Assembly (NCBI RefSeq): GCF_024692365.1
Contig: NZ_JAILMR010000015.1
Coordinates: 1-64,000 of the forward strand
Length of the DNA: 64,000 bases
Direction of reading: 5' to 3'
DNA from: Ruminococcus sp.
Lineage (GTDB): Bacteria; Bacillota; Clostridia; Oscillospirales; Ruminococcaceae
Numbering within the stretch: position 1 is the first letter of the stretch; each line of letters begins with the position of its first letter. Positions 52,649 to 60,662 of the stretch are shown here, one piece after another. The position numbers were made by a program, and so were the translations under genes. The notes under the pieces are model-generated. The model worked only from the letters and a program-made list of their open reading frames with translations. It did not search any database and had not been told where the DNA came from.

Positions 52649-52716
52649 AGTTAAGCTCCTTTCGGTGTGGTATTTTACTGAAATTATACTATTGTTTTCT
52701 TGGTTTGTCAATACCG

Positions 52717-53007
52717 TCAGAGGATATCTTTATCGGTATTGTTATTGTTGTTATCGGGGGTGATGTCCACAACGGGGGAATAATTCTGGTTCGGTGCCTG
52801 ACCACGTGCCATTGAAGCATCTGGTACCTCGGGGAGGAAGATGGCTGCTACTATATATGCGATTATGGGAAGTCCGCCGACACAGCAGCCTGCCACGCAG
52901 ATTATCCTGATGATGTTGGGGTCGAGGTTGAGATATGCGCCCAAGCCGTTGCATACACCTGCGATCATTGATCCGTTTCTTACTCTGTAAAGCTTATTTC
53001 CGTTCAT
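52717..53007 (-). CDS. PspC domain protein with Asn/Asp-rich tail
   Basis: The 96-residue protein repeats the PspC motif (KLYRVRNGSMIAGVCNGLGA, LDPNIIRIICV, IAYIVAAIFLPE). It adds a hydrophilic tail (about 63-96) with an Asn run. It is over 50 percent alike to the gene downstream over the shared part, so the pair is probably a tandem duplication. GGAGATAAC precedes the ATG. A TATAAT lies at 53104-53099 on the minus strand. Confidence 0.88.
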   Translation of the reverse strand: MNGNKLYRVRNGSMIAGVCNGLGAYLNLDPNIIRIICVAGCCVGGLPIIAYIVAAIFLPEVPDASMARGQAPNQNYSPVVDITPDNNNNNTDKDIL

Positions 53008-53144
53008 AATGTTATCTCCTTTCGATCGTTCCGTTTGTGATATATTTTTCTTTTCGTTTTGTTTGTGGGGGATCTTTCCCTGTCTCTTTTCTGAATATAT
53101 TATACACTGTAAATTCTTAAATAGTCATTAAATGCTGCGGATAA

Positions 53145-53414
53145 CTACCTGTGATTAAGTTCGATCATGAATGTTTTGTTATCATTTTTCTGTGTGCTGT
53201 AATGTGCTTTCAGGTCGGGCATCCAGCCTGAAAGATGCAGGAATGTGTGATCGGTTTCTGTGTCGGTCTCGGTGATGTTGCTTTGGGGAGTTTCGTGAAT
53301 GGTACTGTTATCTCTGAAAATTATCTGATAAGATATCATCACGGTGAGGTAAGCTGTCAACATTATCAGCAAAGAAGGCAGTGCTTTTTCACCTATCTTC
53401 TGTGTTATTTTCAT
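53145..53414 (-). CDS. Unrecognised 89-residue membrane protein
   Basis: The protein has one N-terminal hydrophobic helix (about 13-33, SLLIMLTAYLTVMISYQIIF), then a Thr/Glu/His-rich extracytoplasmic tail. No family is recognised. It is 24 bp downstream of the alpha/beta hydrolase gene and probably co-transcribed with it. GGAGAAACA precedes the ATG. Confidence 0.5.
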   Translation of the reverse strand: MKITQKIGEKALPSLLIMLTAYLTVMISYQIIFRDNSTIHETPQSNITETDTETDHTFLHLSGWMPDLKAHYSTQKNDNKTFMIELNHR

Positions 53415-53438
53415 TTTGTTTCTCCTTGGGTCTGTTCT

Positions 53439-54386
53439 CTATTTTTCTATTTCTGTGAGGAATGTCTTTATCTCTTTTGCTATTTTTTCTGATTCATAGT
53501 GGTGGACGTAGTGTCCGCAGTCAAGCTGTATCGTTCTGCCGTGGGAGGAGGCATCGACCATTTTTTGGTGCGAGTCCATCCACGGTTTTTTGTCTGTATT
53601 ATCCGCCGACAGAAACTGCAAAGTTGGTGTTTTGGGTAAGGGGAGTGCGTCTATTTTTTCGCAGTTTTGTACCATGCTGTCTATCTCTTTTCTTATGGTA
53701 TCGTTACCGTCGTTGGTTGTATAGATTGCGATATACTGTTTCTTTTCCTCGGCGTTATGGCATTCGGGAAGATCGGATATCGCCATAAGCGGTCTGTTTA
53801 TACCCGAAAGTGCAACTGCTTTGCCGATGACTTTCTGTAACTTGATAGTGGTTTCGCTTTCAAGTTCGGTGATAACTGAGGTACTCATATCAAGTCCGAT
53901 TATCGCTTCAACTTCATCGGGATATTTCTGCGCCCAGTAGGTGGCTTCAAGACCTGAAAGGGAGTGGGGGCAAAGTACGTAGGGGGCTTCGATTCCTGCA
54001 TTTTTCAGTGCTTCTCTGTCCTGACGGATAAGGGTATCGATATCCCTTTCGCCGCCTACCTTATCGCTGAGACCGTAGCCGAATTTTTCAAGGACTACTA
54101 TTTTATAATCATCGCTGAGTTTTTCGTACAGGGGTCTGAAATCATACATAGGTGAGGGAGTACCCCAGCCCGACATGAGGACGATGGTGTGTTTGCCCTC
54201 GCCTTCGGTATACAGACTCATGTTTTTGCCGTCAACTTCTACCATAGTGCAGCGGTCGTCTTTCAGCAGGTCTTTTTCATTCTGCTGCATTATCTTGTTG
54301 ACAACGCCGCATATCACCAGAAGTGCGATGATGGCTATCAGTATCCATAAGAATATCTTTCCTATGGTTTTCAGAACTTTGCCCAT
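53439..54386 (-). CDS. Membrane-anchored alpha/beta hydrolase
   Basis: The 315-residue protein has one N-terminal helix (about 10-28) and then an alpha/beta hydrolase domain. It contains TIVLMSGWGTPSPMYDFRP (oxyanion region), VVLEKFGYGLSD and the nucleophile elbow CPHSLSGLEA (Ser near 139; P-H-S in place of the common G-H-S). An acid lies in the LSADNTDKKPWM region and the catalytic His in LDCGHYVHHY. The substrate is unknown. GGAGAAAACA precedes ATG 54386. Confidence 0.85.
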   Translation of the reverse strand: MGKVLKTIGKIFLWILIAIIALLVICGVVNKIMQQNEKDLLKDDRCTMVEVDGKNMSLYTEGEGKHTIVLMSGWGTPSPMYDFRPLYEKLSDDYKIVVLEKFGYGLSDKVGGERDIDTLIRQDREALKNAGIEAPYVLCPHSLSGLEATYWAQKYPDEVEAIIGLDMSTSVITELESETTIKLQKVIGKAVALSGINRPLMAISDLPECHNAEEKKQYIAIYTTNDGNDTIRKEIDSMVQNCEKIDALPLPKTPTLQFLSADNTDKKPWMDSHQKMVDASSHGRTIQLDCGHYVHHYESEKIAKEIKTFLTEIEK

Positions 54387-54489
54387 GTTTTGTTTTCTCC
54401 TTTTTTCTGTTTGTCAAGCGCGGGGGTCTGTAAGCGGGGGATCGATTTTGAAATTGTGTTATGAGACCGTTCAAAATTGATCGAGAAGT

Positions 54490-55224
54490 TTATGCGGGGT
54501 ACAGTGCCCAGACGGTTATCATTGCATCGTAGATGCCGTGGCATATCATCAGTGAGAGGAGGGTGCAGCCTTTTATCTTGTTTTTGTAGGTGCAGAATAT
54601 GAATCCTATCACTGCGGTGATGAAGACCTGTGCGATGTTGCCTGTGAAAATGTGGAACAGACCGAACATCAGTGAGGAACCTATGGCGGCGTATATCTCT
54701 TTGCCGAAAAGGTTCTTCAGTTTGCTGAAAGCGAATCCGCGGAACACCAGTTCCTCTGCGGCGCCCACTGACAGTATGCAGTAGGCGAATTCGTAGATGA
54801 TCTGCCAAGGTTCGGTATAGCACTTGCCGCTGCTGACGTATTTTCCGAATCCTGCGAATACTGGTATACCTGTCAGCACCAGTGATGTGCCAAGCCCCAG
54901 ACCTATGCCGATAAGTATCTGCTTTGCCAGACTTTTCTTTTCAAATCCCAGGTCGGCGGCACTCATTTTATCCTGACGGATAAATATTATCGGTATCACT
55001 GCGGCCGCCCAGTAAAGGACGAAAAGCAGTGTTGCCCGAAGTTCAATGGGCATACCGTTTATAAAATTAGCGGTGAAGTATCTCACCATCCACACGCCCA
55101 CAAGACTTCCCATAAAGCCCAGCGTAAGGCTTATCAGGTCATTTTCGCGCTGTTTTGCCAAACGTGCCGAGCTTGTTGTGCGCCCTCTTTTCCAGACGCG
55201 CTCTCTTTTTAATTCATTGCTCAT
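54490..55224 (-). CDS. CPBP-family intramembrane metalloprotease (CAAX/Abi-like)
   Basis: The 244-residue protein has about seven hydrophobic segments. The CPBP motifs are AAEELVFRGFAF (E-E-x-x-x-R, near 165) and MFGLFHIFTGN (F-x-x-x-H, near 198), which coordinate the active-site metal. Such proteins process prenylated or small peptides in some systems and act in bacteriocin immunity in others. The basic N-terminus (RERVWKRGRTTSSARLAKQREN) lies in the cytoplasm. Confidence 0.88.
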   Translation of the reverse strand: MSNELKRERVWKRGRTTSSARLAKQRENDLISLTLGFMGSLVGVWMVRYFTANFINGMPIELRATLLFVLYWAAAVIPIIFIRQDKMSAADLGFEKKSLAKQILIGIGLGLGTSLVLTGIPVFAGFGKYVSSGKCYTEPWQIIYEFAYCILSVGAAEELVFRGFAFSKLKNLFGKEIYAAIGSSLMFGLFHIFTGNIAQVFITAVIGFIFCTYKNKIKGCTLLSLMICHGIYDAMITVWALYPA

Positions 55225-55277
55225 ATCATTATCTCCGTTTATTCTAGCTGACGTTTGGTTTATGTTTTCTGATTTCT

Positions 55278-56072
55278 TTATTTATTATTGAAGGTGACCT
55301 TGATATCGCCCACACCTGAATCTGTATCTACAGAGTATTTCTTATAGAATTCATCCTGATCGTTGGTGAGGTTTATATTGCAGTCGCCTGCGCCGCAGTC
55401 AACATCGATATCGCCGTTGACTTCACCGGTATAAGTGAATTCACCTGCGCCGATATCTACATCAAGACCGCCTGTAACTGCTTTGGTGATGGTGATCTCG
55501 CCTGCACCTATATCTGTTCTGACTAAGCCTTTAGCGGTCAGACCGTTGACAGTTATCTCACCTGCGCCTGAATCAATGGAAGCTTCACGGCACTTGATAT
55601 CTGTTATGGTTATCTCACCTGCACCGACTTCAAGATACAGTTCTTCGTATTCGATCTCGGGGAGATAGAGAATTGCGTCAACAGTGGAACTGCCTATATC
55701 GAAGACGTTGAAGTTGAAGTGGAAGTTCCAGTTTTGTGTAAGATCAACCAGAAGAATTCCGTCATTTTCTTTAATGACATAGTCCTCGGGAACATTGCCT
55801 TCAATGTGGATTCGGTCATCGGAACTGGGGCGGATATCGAGTTTGCCTGCGCCCGCATCTATCTTGACAGAACTTGCTTTGCCAAGTTCAAAATTATCGG
55901 AAACGGAAATCACTTTGCCTATGTTATGTTCTGAAGCTTCAGCTTGATCATAGAAGTTACCGCCGACCACCAGCATCGCTGTGCCGACTATTATCAGCCC
56001 TACCGAGAAGAAGGGAAAAACTCTCTTTCTGTGTGTGGTATATGTCTTTTCTTCAAGATCTATATTATTCAT
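55278..56072 (-). CDS. DUF4097-type beta-helix membrane protein
   Basis: The 264-residue protein has a short cytoplasmic start, one helix (about 20-39), and a strand-repeat domain. Repeated IDAGAGKLDI, EVGAGEITI, IDSGAGEITV, DIGAGEITI, DIGAGEFTY and DCGAGDCNI motifs are spaced about every 20 residues, the DUF4097/head-less adhesin-like beta-helix pattern. ATG 56072 has GGAGG 8 nt upstream and overlaps the end of the DUF1700 gene by 8 nt. It forms a module with DUF1700 and PadR, probably sensing or modifying the envelope. Confidence 0.88.
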   Translation of the reverse strand: MNNIDLEEKTYTTHRKRVFPFFSVGLIIVGTAMLVVGGNFYDQAEASEHNIGKVISVSDNFELGKASSVKIDAGAGKLDIRPSSDDRIHIEGNVPEDYVIKENDGILLVDLTQNWNFHFNFNVFDIGSSTVDAILYLPEIEYEELYLEVGAGEITITDIKCREASIDSGAGEITVNGLTAKGLVRTDIGAGEITITKAVTGGLDVDIGAGEFTYTGEVNGDIDVDCGAGDCNINLTNDQDEFYKKYSVDTDSGVGDIKVTFNNK

Positions 56073-56940
56073 AACGCTGTCCTCCTTTTCCGAATATCTT
56101 TCCGAAAATGCTGCGCATACTGTGTACGCAAGCGCCTGCAAGTCTTCTGATACCTGCAAAGCCGGGTCTTGCAACAAGACCGAAAATGCCGAGCATTATC
56201 ATGCCGATGCCTATCATCATGATGCCTTCGGGAGTGTATCCAAACAGGTTTACGATACCTGATATCACCATTGAAAATCCGCCTGCCACCAGAGCGATAA
56301 CGATGGCGAAAAGTGCTGCAAGTATGCTGAAGAGTACACCGCCGACAGCTGCAACAACGCCAATCCACAGTGGGAAAGTCACGATAAGGAGGATTATCTT
56401 GAGAAGAGTATTATTGCGGGTGGTCCTCTGTGATGTTGTCATTGTGGGGTCGTTGAAGCTTCTGTTGAAAGCATCTTTTGCTTCGTTGATAGCTCCGCCC
56501 AGTACCTGATTTGCTTTTGTAGCTGCATCGAAGAATATGCCCGATGTCGGTGAAGAAGCGTACTGAGAATTGTTTGCATAAGATGATGTATTCTCGGTGC
56601 CTGTATAGCCGTAGCCGTAATTATAGGAGCCGTTCTTCTCGGTATTCTCTTTGCCGACTTCTTCAAATGCAACGTCCTGAACGTCTTCAAAGGGAACTCT
56701 TCTTGCTTCTCCAACTTCAAAAGCAGCGTCGCCGTCGGGGTGGATACCGTTCTCTATAAGTATCTCCTTAGCAAGTGCTTCGGGGTCACCCAGAGTTTTT
56801 GCTGTCTGTTCGTCACTGCCGTAACCTGCATCGAGGAAAATCTCCTCATAGTAGCTGAGCGCGTCCTCGATATCCTCGCGGGGCAGCCCGCCTTTTTCAA
56901 GGTTATATCTGAGGCTTGTCAGAAATTCAAGTCTGTTCAT
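56065..56940 (-). CDS. DUF1700 (HAAS) domain membrane protein
   Basis: The 291-residue protein has an N-terminal helical HAAS domain (NRLEFLTSLRYNLEKGGL, DIEDALSYYEEIFLDAG, LGDPEALAKEIL). A Gly/Asn/Ser-rich linker (about 90-140) follows, then several C-terminal hydrophobic segments (about 170-260). DUF1700 proteins are the partners of PadR-like regulators in clostridia and may sequester them. The gene overlaps both neighbours, by 14 nt with padR and 8 nt with the DUF4097 gene. Confidence 0.87.
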   Translation of the reverse strand: MNRLEFLTSLRYNLEKGGLPREDIEDALSYYEEIFLDAGYGSDEQTAKTLGDPEALAKEILIENGIHPDGDAAFEVGEARRVPFEDVQDVAFEEVGKENTEKNGSYNYGYGYTGTENTSSYANNSQYASSPTSGIFFDAATKANQVLGGAINEAKDAFNRSFNDPTMTTSQRTTRNNTLLKIILLIVTFPLWIGVVAAVGGVLFSILAALFAIVIALVAGGFSMVISGIVNLFGYTPEGIMMIGIGMIMLGIFGLVARPGFAGIRRLAGACVHSMRSIFGKIFGKGGQRYE

Positions 56941-57259
56941 TATCGTCCGCCCCCTTGTTCATCAATATACTGTCTACCTTTTCTTTGTGTGCCTGCCATT
57001 CCTGACGATATTCTTCCAGAGCCTCGTTACCCTTAGGGGTGACTCTGTAATATCTTCGGTTCCTTCCCATGAATTCCTTATCATAAGTCTCCAGATAGTC
57101 GTTTTTCTGGAGCCTTCTGAGTACGGGGTAGAGGGTTGATTCCGAGATATCAACGGCTTTTCTGAGAAATTGTGTTATCTCGTAACCGTAGGTATCGTCG
57201 TTCTGGACTACTGAAAGCACCATGGCATCAAGCAGTCCTGCATTGACCGAAAATCCCAT
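56927..57259 (-). CDS. PadR-family transcriptional regulator
   Basis: The 110-residue winged-helix protein has DAMVLSVVQNDDTYGYEITQFL, then ISESTLYPVLRRLQKNDYLE (recognition helix and wing) and RYYRVTPKGNEALEEY, followed by a C-terminal dimerisation helix. ATG 57259 follows AAAGGAG by 7 nt; the longer frame at 57292 is not needed. It presumably autoregulates through the 27-bp palindrome in its own promoter, and controls the DUF1700 and DUF4097 genes downstream. Confidence 0.93.
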   Translation of the reverse strand: MGFSVNAGLLDAMVLSVVQNDDTYGYEITQFLRKAVDISESTLYPVLRRLQKNDYLETYDKEFMGRNRRYYRVTPKGNEALEEYRQEWQAHKEKVDSILMNKGADDNEQT

Positions 57260-57428
57260 ATTTCTGCTCCTTTCTTTGATAACTCTGTGCATAGTCGTTC
57301 TCCTTGCCCGCGGGGCGTTTCTCTTGTTTTTTGTGTGTCATCTCGTCTCTTTTGCTCTGCATCGCATTTTATACTGTGTAATATATTTTCTCTCACAGTA
57401 TTTTGAACTTTGTAATATCTTTGTTCTG

Positions 57429-57462
57429 ATGATATTATACGACGTATAATATCATTTGTCAA
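57429..57462 (-). promoter_or_regulatory. padR promoter containing a 27-bp perfect palindrome (operator)
   Basis: On the minus strand TTGACA (57462-57457), a 17-bp spacer and TATAAT (57439-57434) match the sigma-A consensus exactly. The palindrome 57429-57455 has arms ATGATATTATACG and CGTATAATATCAT around one base. It covers nearly the whole spacer and the -10 box, so a bound PadR dimer would block RNA polymerase. Confidence 0.88.
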
Positions 57463-57479
57463 TATAATATTGCGAAATT

Positions 57480-57799
57480 ATAAGTAGTTTGTATGGTTGC
57501 ACAATGAGATCATGATGTGATTTGGATTAATGAAGCATTTTACACAAGAGGAGTTCTTCAAGTGGTGATGCGGTGTGGATCCTGAGAGAGTGATGGTGGG
57601 GTTTTGGGGTGTGGTTGGTGGTTAATAAGAGGCGTGAGGTTTGAAGTGTATGGGACTTCTTATTTATATATAAAGTGGAGTTGCTGTGCAAATTGGGTTT
57701 ACTATATATAGATATGGTGGATATCCGGTTGGGGGAGCAGGGATATTATTATGATTGCTTCCGGAGCAGGACGTTGGTTAGAAAAGTCTTGGGAGAATC
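57480..57799. other. G/T-rich non-coding stretch
   Basis: The plus strand is strikingly rich in G and T and poor in C, with runs such as GGTGGGGTTTTGGGGTGTGG. I find no open frame with a ribosome site, no tRNA and no clear hairpin. It precedes the tandem AT-rich repeats, and its base composition differs from the rest of the window. Confidence 0.6.
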
Positions 57800-58063
57800 G
57801 GGTGATCTTTTGGCAGATTGGGGCTAATTAAGCTATGTTTGAAATTGTGAAATGCTGTTCATAATTTGAATTGTTTATAATGTCAATAGAGAAGTTATAT
57901 AAATCGTTTAATTAGCAACAATGCTTAAAATCTAGTGGAAAATACTGGAAAACGGCTAAACTTCCTTAATAATTCGGAAGAAAACTATATAAATTAAGCT
58001 CTTTCACGAAATATTTTAGATTTTAATTGTACAATTATTATACACAAAATTTGGTGAATGATG
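57800..58063 (+). repeat. AT-rich tandem unit, copy 1
   Basis: The unit begins GGGTGATC and contains TAATTAAGC, TTTGAAATTGTGAAATG and GTTCATAATTTGAATTGT. The conserved core TTAGCAACAATGCTTAAAAT follows at 57911-57930, then a CTTCC/GGAAG hairpin (57960-57979), TATATAAATTAAGCT, and TTGTACAATTATTATACAC. Copy 2 repeats the same order. The core folds as TTAGCA and TGCTTAA around ACAA. Confidence 0.8.
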
Positions 58064-58315
58064 TGGGTGATCGGTTAATTAAGTTGGGTCTGAAATTGTG
58101 AAATGGCGTTCATAATTTGAATTGTAGATAATCACAAAGAGATGTTTATATAAATCGATAAATTAGCAACAATGCTTAAAATTTACTGGAATATATTGGA
58201 AGTTGGCAAAATTTCCTTAATAAATCGGAAGAATCTCGTATAAATTAAGCTGAATGAAGTAATAATTTAGAAGATTACTGTACAATTATCGTACACAATT
58301 TAATTTTGGTTCGGG
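58064..58315 (+). repeat. AT-rich tandem unit, copy 2
   Basis: Collinear with copy 1 over its full length. It has TTAATTAAGTT, GTCTGAAATTGTGAAATGG and CGTTCATAATTTGAATTGT, then the core at 58163-58182, a TTCC/GGAA hairpin (58213-58230), GTATAAATTAAGCT and CTGTACAATTATCGTACAC. The conserved cores of copies 1 and 2 are 252 bp apart. Confidence 0.8.
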
Positions 58316-58490
58316 ACAGTACAAATCGCAGCTGAGAACTTAGTTATAATATTTAACATTAATTGTACAATATAACAAGAAAAACGTTTTCTAAATGCAT
58401 ATATTAGCAACAATGCTTAAAATCTCCTGGAAATATATGGTATAAAGCTATATTTTCTTAATAATTGCAAAAAAATAAGTACAAATTCTG
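58316..58490 (+). repeat. AT-rich tandem unit, copy 3 (diverged)
   Basis: It contains TATTTAAC, then TTGTACAATATAACAAGAAAA, given here as the family box, and the core at 58404-58423, 241 bp after that of copy 2. The second hairpin is replaced by TATTTT and AAAATA around the conserved TTAATAA, so the pairing is kept by different bases. The 5' part resembles copy 4 more than copies 1 and 2. Confidence 0.7.
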
Positions 58491-58649
58491 AGGACGCTGA
58501 CACAAGCTGTCGATATGGCGGACATTATTTGTAAATAATTAGATAAGCGCGATTTTAGGCGGGAATGGAGAACGAAAACTTTCGGTTGAGATTTTCGCAA
58601 GTAAATTGTTCAAAAATTGCGGTTTAGAAGCGACTTTAACGTTCATCTG

Positions 58650-58830
58650 ACTGTTCAGTTTTCTGTTAAAGTATTTAACCCATCGTTGTACAATACCACA
58701 AGAAAATCGATTTCTAAATCGGTGGTTTAGCAACCATGCTTAAAATTTGGTGGATAATTTTTCCAGCTAGTCAAAAATCATTAATAACTGGGTGAAAAAT
58801 TGTATAAATAAAAGCTGCTCGGCAATAATA
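58650..58830 (+). repeat. AT-rich tandem unit, copy 4 (diverged)
   Basis: It contains TATTTAAC, TTGTACAATACCACAAG and AAAATCG, then the core TTAGCAACCATGCTTAAAAT at 58727-58746. This core has one change, in the hairpin loop. ATTAATAA and TTGTATAAATAAAAGCT follow. It is 323 bp after copy 3; about 140 bp between them (58500-58640) are unrelated to the unit. Confidence 0.68.
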
Positions 58831-58842
58831 AGCAGAGCAGCT
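58813..58842 (+). terminator. Hairpin at the end of the repeat array
   Basis: AGCTGCTC pairs with GAGCAGCT over 8 bp around 14 nt. Only a weak T content follows, so termination is uncertain. Confidence 0.4.
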
Positions 58843-58871
58843 GTAAATCGGTCAAATATAGTTATTTTTAG

Positions 58872-58908
58872 ACGAAAATTGCGAAGTGAGAACTTCATGG
58901 ATTTTCGT
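58872..58908 (+). other. Hairpin with GAGA tetraloop upstream of spoVAC
   Basis: ACGAAAAT pairs with ATTTTCGT, and inside, GAAGT pairs with ACTTC around a GAGA (GNRA-type) loop. It ends 12 bp before the spoVAC ribosome site and could influence its translation. Confidence 0.45.
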
Positions 58909-58932
58909 TAATGGTTTTCGGGAGGTCGTATC

Positions 58933-59391
58933 ATGCAGGATTTTACAGAGAAGACAGGCATCACAAAGGAGCGCTACAAGCAGATGTGTGCCGCCGCGGA
59001 GCGTGGCAGTAAGTGGTACAAAAATGTGCCAAAAGCCTTTGTTATCGGTGGGTTGATATGCGTTGCGGGGCAGGCGCTGTCAGCAGGATACCGCGCTTTT
59101 GGTCTGGACGAAAAGGCAAGTGTAACGGCGGTTTCGATCACGCTGATATTTATTTCGGCACTGCTGACGGGGCTGGGGCTTTACGAAAAGATCGCTAAAC
59201 ACGCGGGGGCGGGCACTCTTGTACCGATAACGGGCTTCGCGAATTCTGTATGCGCACCTGCTGTGGAATTCCGCACAGAGGGCTATATCACGGGTGTCGG
59301 CGCGAAAATTTTCATTATAAGCGGTCCTGTGATACTTTACGGAACGCTGGCGAGCATTGTCTATGGGCTGATATACTATCTTTTTAGATGA
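58933..59391 (+). CDS. spoVAC: Stage V sporulation protein AC
   Basis: SpoVAC is a small membrane protein of the SpoVA channel that moves dipicolinic acid in spores; in Bacillus it is mechanosensitive. The 152-residue protein has four hydrophobic segments and the family core KHAGAGTLVPITGFANSV followed by CAPAVEFRTEGYITGVGAK. GGGAGG is 7 nt before ATG. The expected spoVAD and spoVAE neighbours are absent; the next gene is convergent and unrelated. Confidence 0.92.
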   Translation: MQDFTEKTGITKERYKQMCAAAERGSKWYKNVPKAFVIGGLICVAGQALSAGYRAFGLDEKASVTAVSITLIFISALLTGLGLYEKIAKHAGAGTLVPITGFANSVCAPAVEFRTEGYITGVGAKIFIISGPVILYGTLASIVYGLIYYLFR

Positions 59392-59398
59392 TTGTCGT

Positions 59399-60097
59399 TC
59401 ACTCAAAAGAGCGGAAACAACCTTGTGAGCGCATGGAGATAACTGCGTCTTTTCCTGATATGACGTGGTCGAGGAGGTAGACTTCATCTTCAAGGAGATT
59501 TCTTATCTTTCGGGTCAGGAGGACATCTTCCTCGGTGGGGTCGGAAGTGCCGTCGGGGCGGTTATGGGCGAGGAGGAGCATTTCTGCGTTGTTAGAGCGC
59601 AGGAAGTTTTTCAGTTTTTACACATCGAAAGCGATCTGGTCGGTGATGCCGACGGAGAGGACGGTGCAGGCGGTGATTTTTCCCGATCTGCTGATGCTGA
59701 AAGCGCAGAGTCTGCCGACGGTGTCGCCTTTGAAGAAGTTTTTCAGGTATCGGCTGAGGGATTCAAAATCGTCTGCCTGAACGGATACAAGGCTCTCTTT
59801 TTCGGCGCGGCTGAAGACTTGTCCCAGAAAGACAAGGTGTTCGGCGCATTTTATGCCCACGCCTTTCACGCGGCAGAGAGAATTGATATCGGCGGAAAGC
59901 ACGGTGTGCAGGTTGCCGAAAGTATTCAGCAGATTTTGTGCGGTATCACAGGTGTCGGCGCGGGGAATGACGTTGAAAAGCAGCATTTCGAGAACTTCCT
60001 GCTCGGTGAAAGAACTGAGGTCGGTGTCATTCCTGAATTTCTGCCGCATACGTTCGCGGTGGCCGTTATGCCCTGAGTTTTCAACCATAGTATCCAT
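59399..60097 (-). pseudogene. radC: radC-like JAB-domain gene split by an in-frame stop
   Basis: The frame from 60097 reads an intact RadC N-terminal region (GHRERMRQKFRND, ADTCDTAQNLLNTFG, helix-hairpin-helix VKGVGIKCAEHLVFLG) and stops at TAA 59620-59618 just after SVGITDQIAFDV. The same frame continues at once with KLKNFLRSNNAEMLLLAHN and ends with the RadC C-terminal region TEEDVLLTRKI and LLDHVISG. The JAB metal motif is also altered, HNRPDG in place of HNHPxG. Two independent defects suggest a decayed gene; a sequencing error would explain only one. Confidence 0.85.
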
Positions 60098-60120
60098 CCT
60101 TTGTTGATTATTTGGGGTCG

Positions 60121-60648
60121 TTACTGCGAGTTACTGTTATCTGTCAAAAGTTCGTCCCGACCGATATCGTGCAGTATCATATTAATGATATCATCAGCTG
60201 ACATATCCTCTGTTATTGCCTTTTCGGGGATATAGCGCAGATAGTCCTTATCGTTCCACCATTCGCGCATTTCTTTTTCCCCGAAGTCGCCGCACTTATC
60301 ACGGGTGGCGTGGCGGCGGAGAGTTTCCTCAAAGGGGATATCGAAGTAGTAGGCGTACAGCTCGTTTGGGTAGAGTTCCTGCGCTTTTTGGAAGAGAGGT
60401 CTGTACCAGTCCGATTTTGTTATGCCCTCGATGATGGCGGTATCAAAATGTTCGCGGGCGTATTCCAGAAGAGATATCATCAGCGGCAGGGCGGGAGTAT
60501 TTTCGCCGTCGCGGGCATATAGCATTTCGCGGCGGACGTAGTCTTGCGGAATCAGCATGGTGTTTCTGCCGATTAGATGTTGAAGCCGTGTTGCAACGGT
60601 TGATTTTCCGCTGGCTGAATTTCCGCGCAGGATTATAAGCTTGGGCAT
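60121..60648 (-). CDS. P-loop kinase, zeta-toxin/AAA family
   Basis: The 175-residue protein has Walker A LRGNSASGKSTVA (8-20), a second-strand IPQDYVRREML and FDTAIIEG with a Walker B-like acidic residue. A lid ETLRRHATRDKCGDFGEKEM resembles small-molecule or zeta-type kinases. Function unknown; no antitoxin gene is next to it, so a toxin role is not supported. It follows the radC remnant on the same strand. AAGGAGGAAATC precedes the ATG. Confidence 0.8.
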   Translation of the reverse strand: MPKLIILRGNSASGKSTVATRLQHLIGRNTMLIPQDYVRREMLYARDGENTPALPLMISLLEYAREHFDTAIIEGITKSDWYRPLFQKAQELYPNELYAYYFDIPFEETLRRHATRDKCGDFGEKEMREWWNDKDYLRYIPEKAITEDMSADDIINMILHDIGRDELLTDNSNSQ

Positions 60649-60662
60649 GATTTCCTCCTTTG

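Noticed and set aside
54371-54823. Minus-strand frame overlapping the CPBP protease gene
   Set aside because: It is an alternative frame of a gene with clear protease motifs.
58539-58733. 64-codon minus-strand frame within the repeat array
   Set aside because: It lacks a ribosome site and family resemblance and crosses the boundary of repeat copy 4.
57800-58830. CRISPR array
   Set aside because: Units are about 250 bp with a collinear, diverging sequence rather than short identical repeats with unique spacers, and no cas genes are present.
60121-60648. Toxin-antitoxin locus based on the zeta-like kinase
   Set aside because: No small antitoxin gene is adjacent, and many P-loop kinases of this shape are not toxins.
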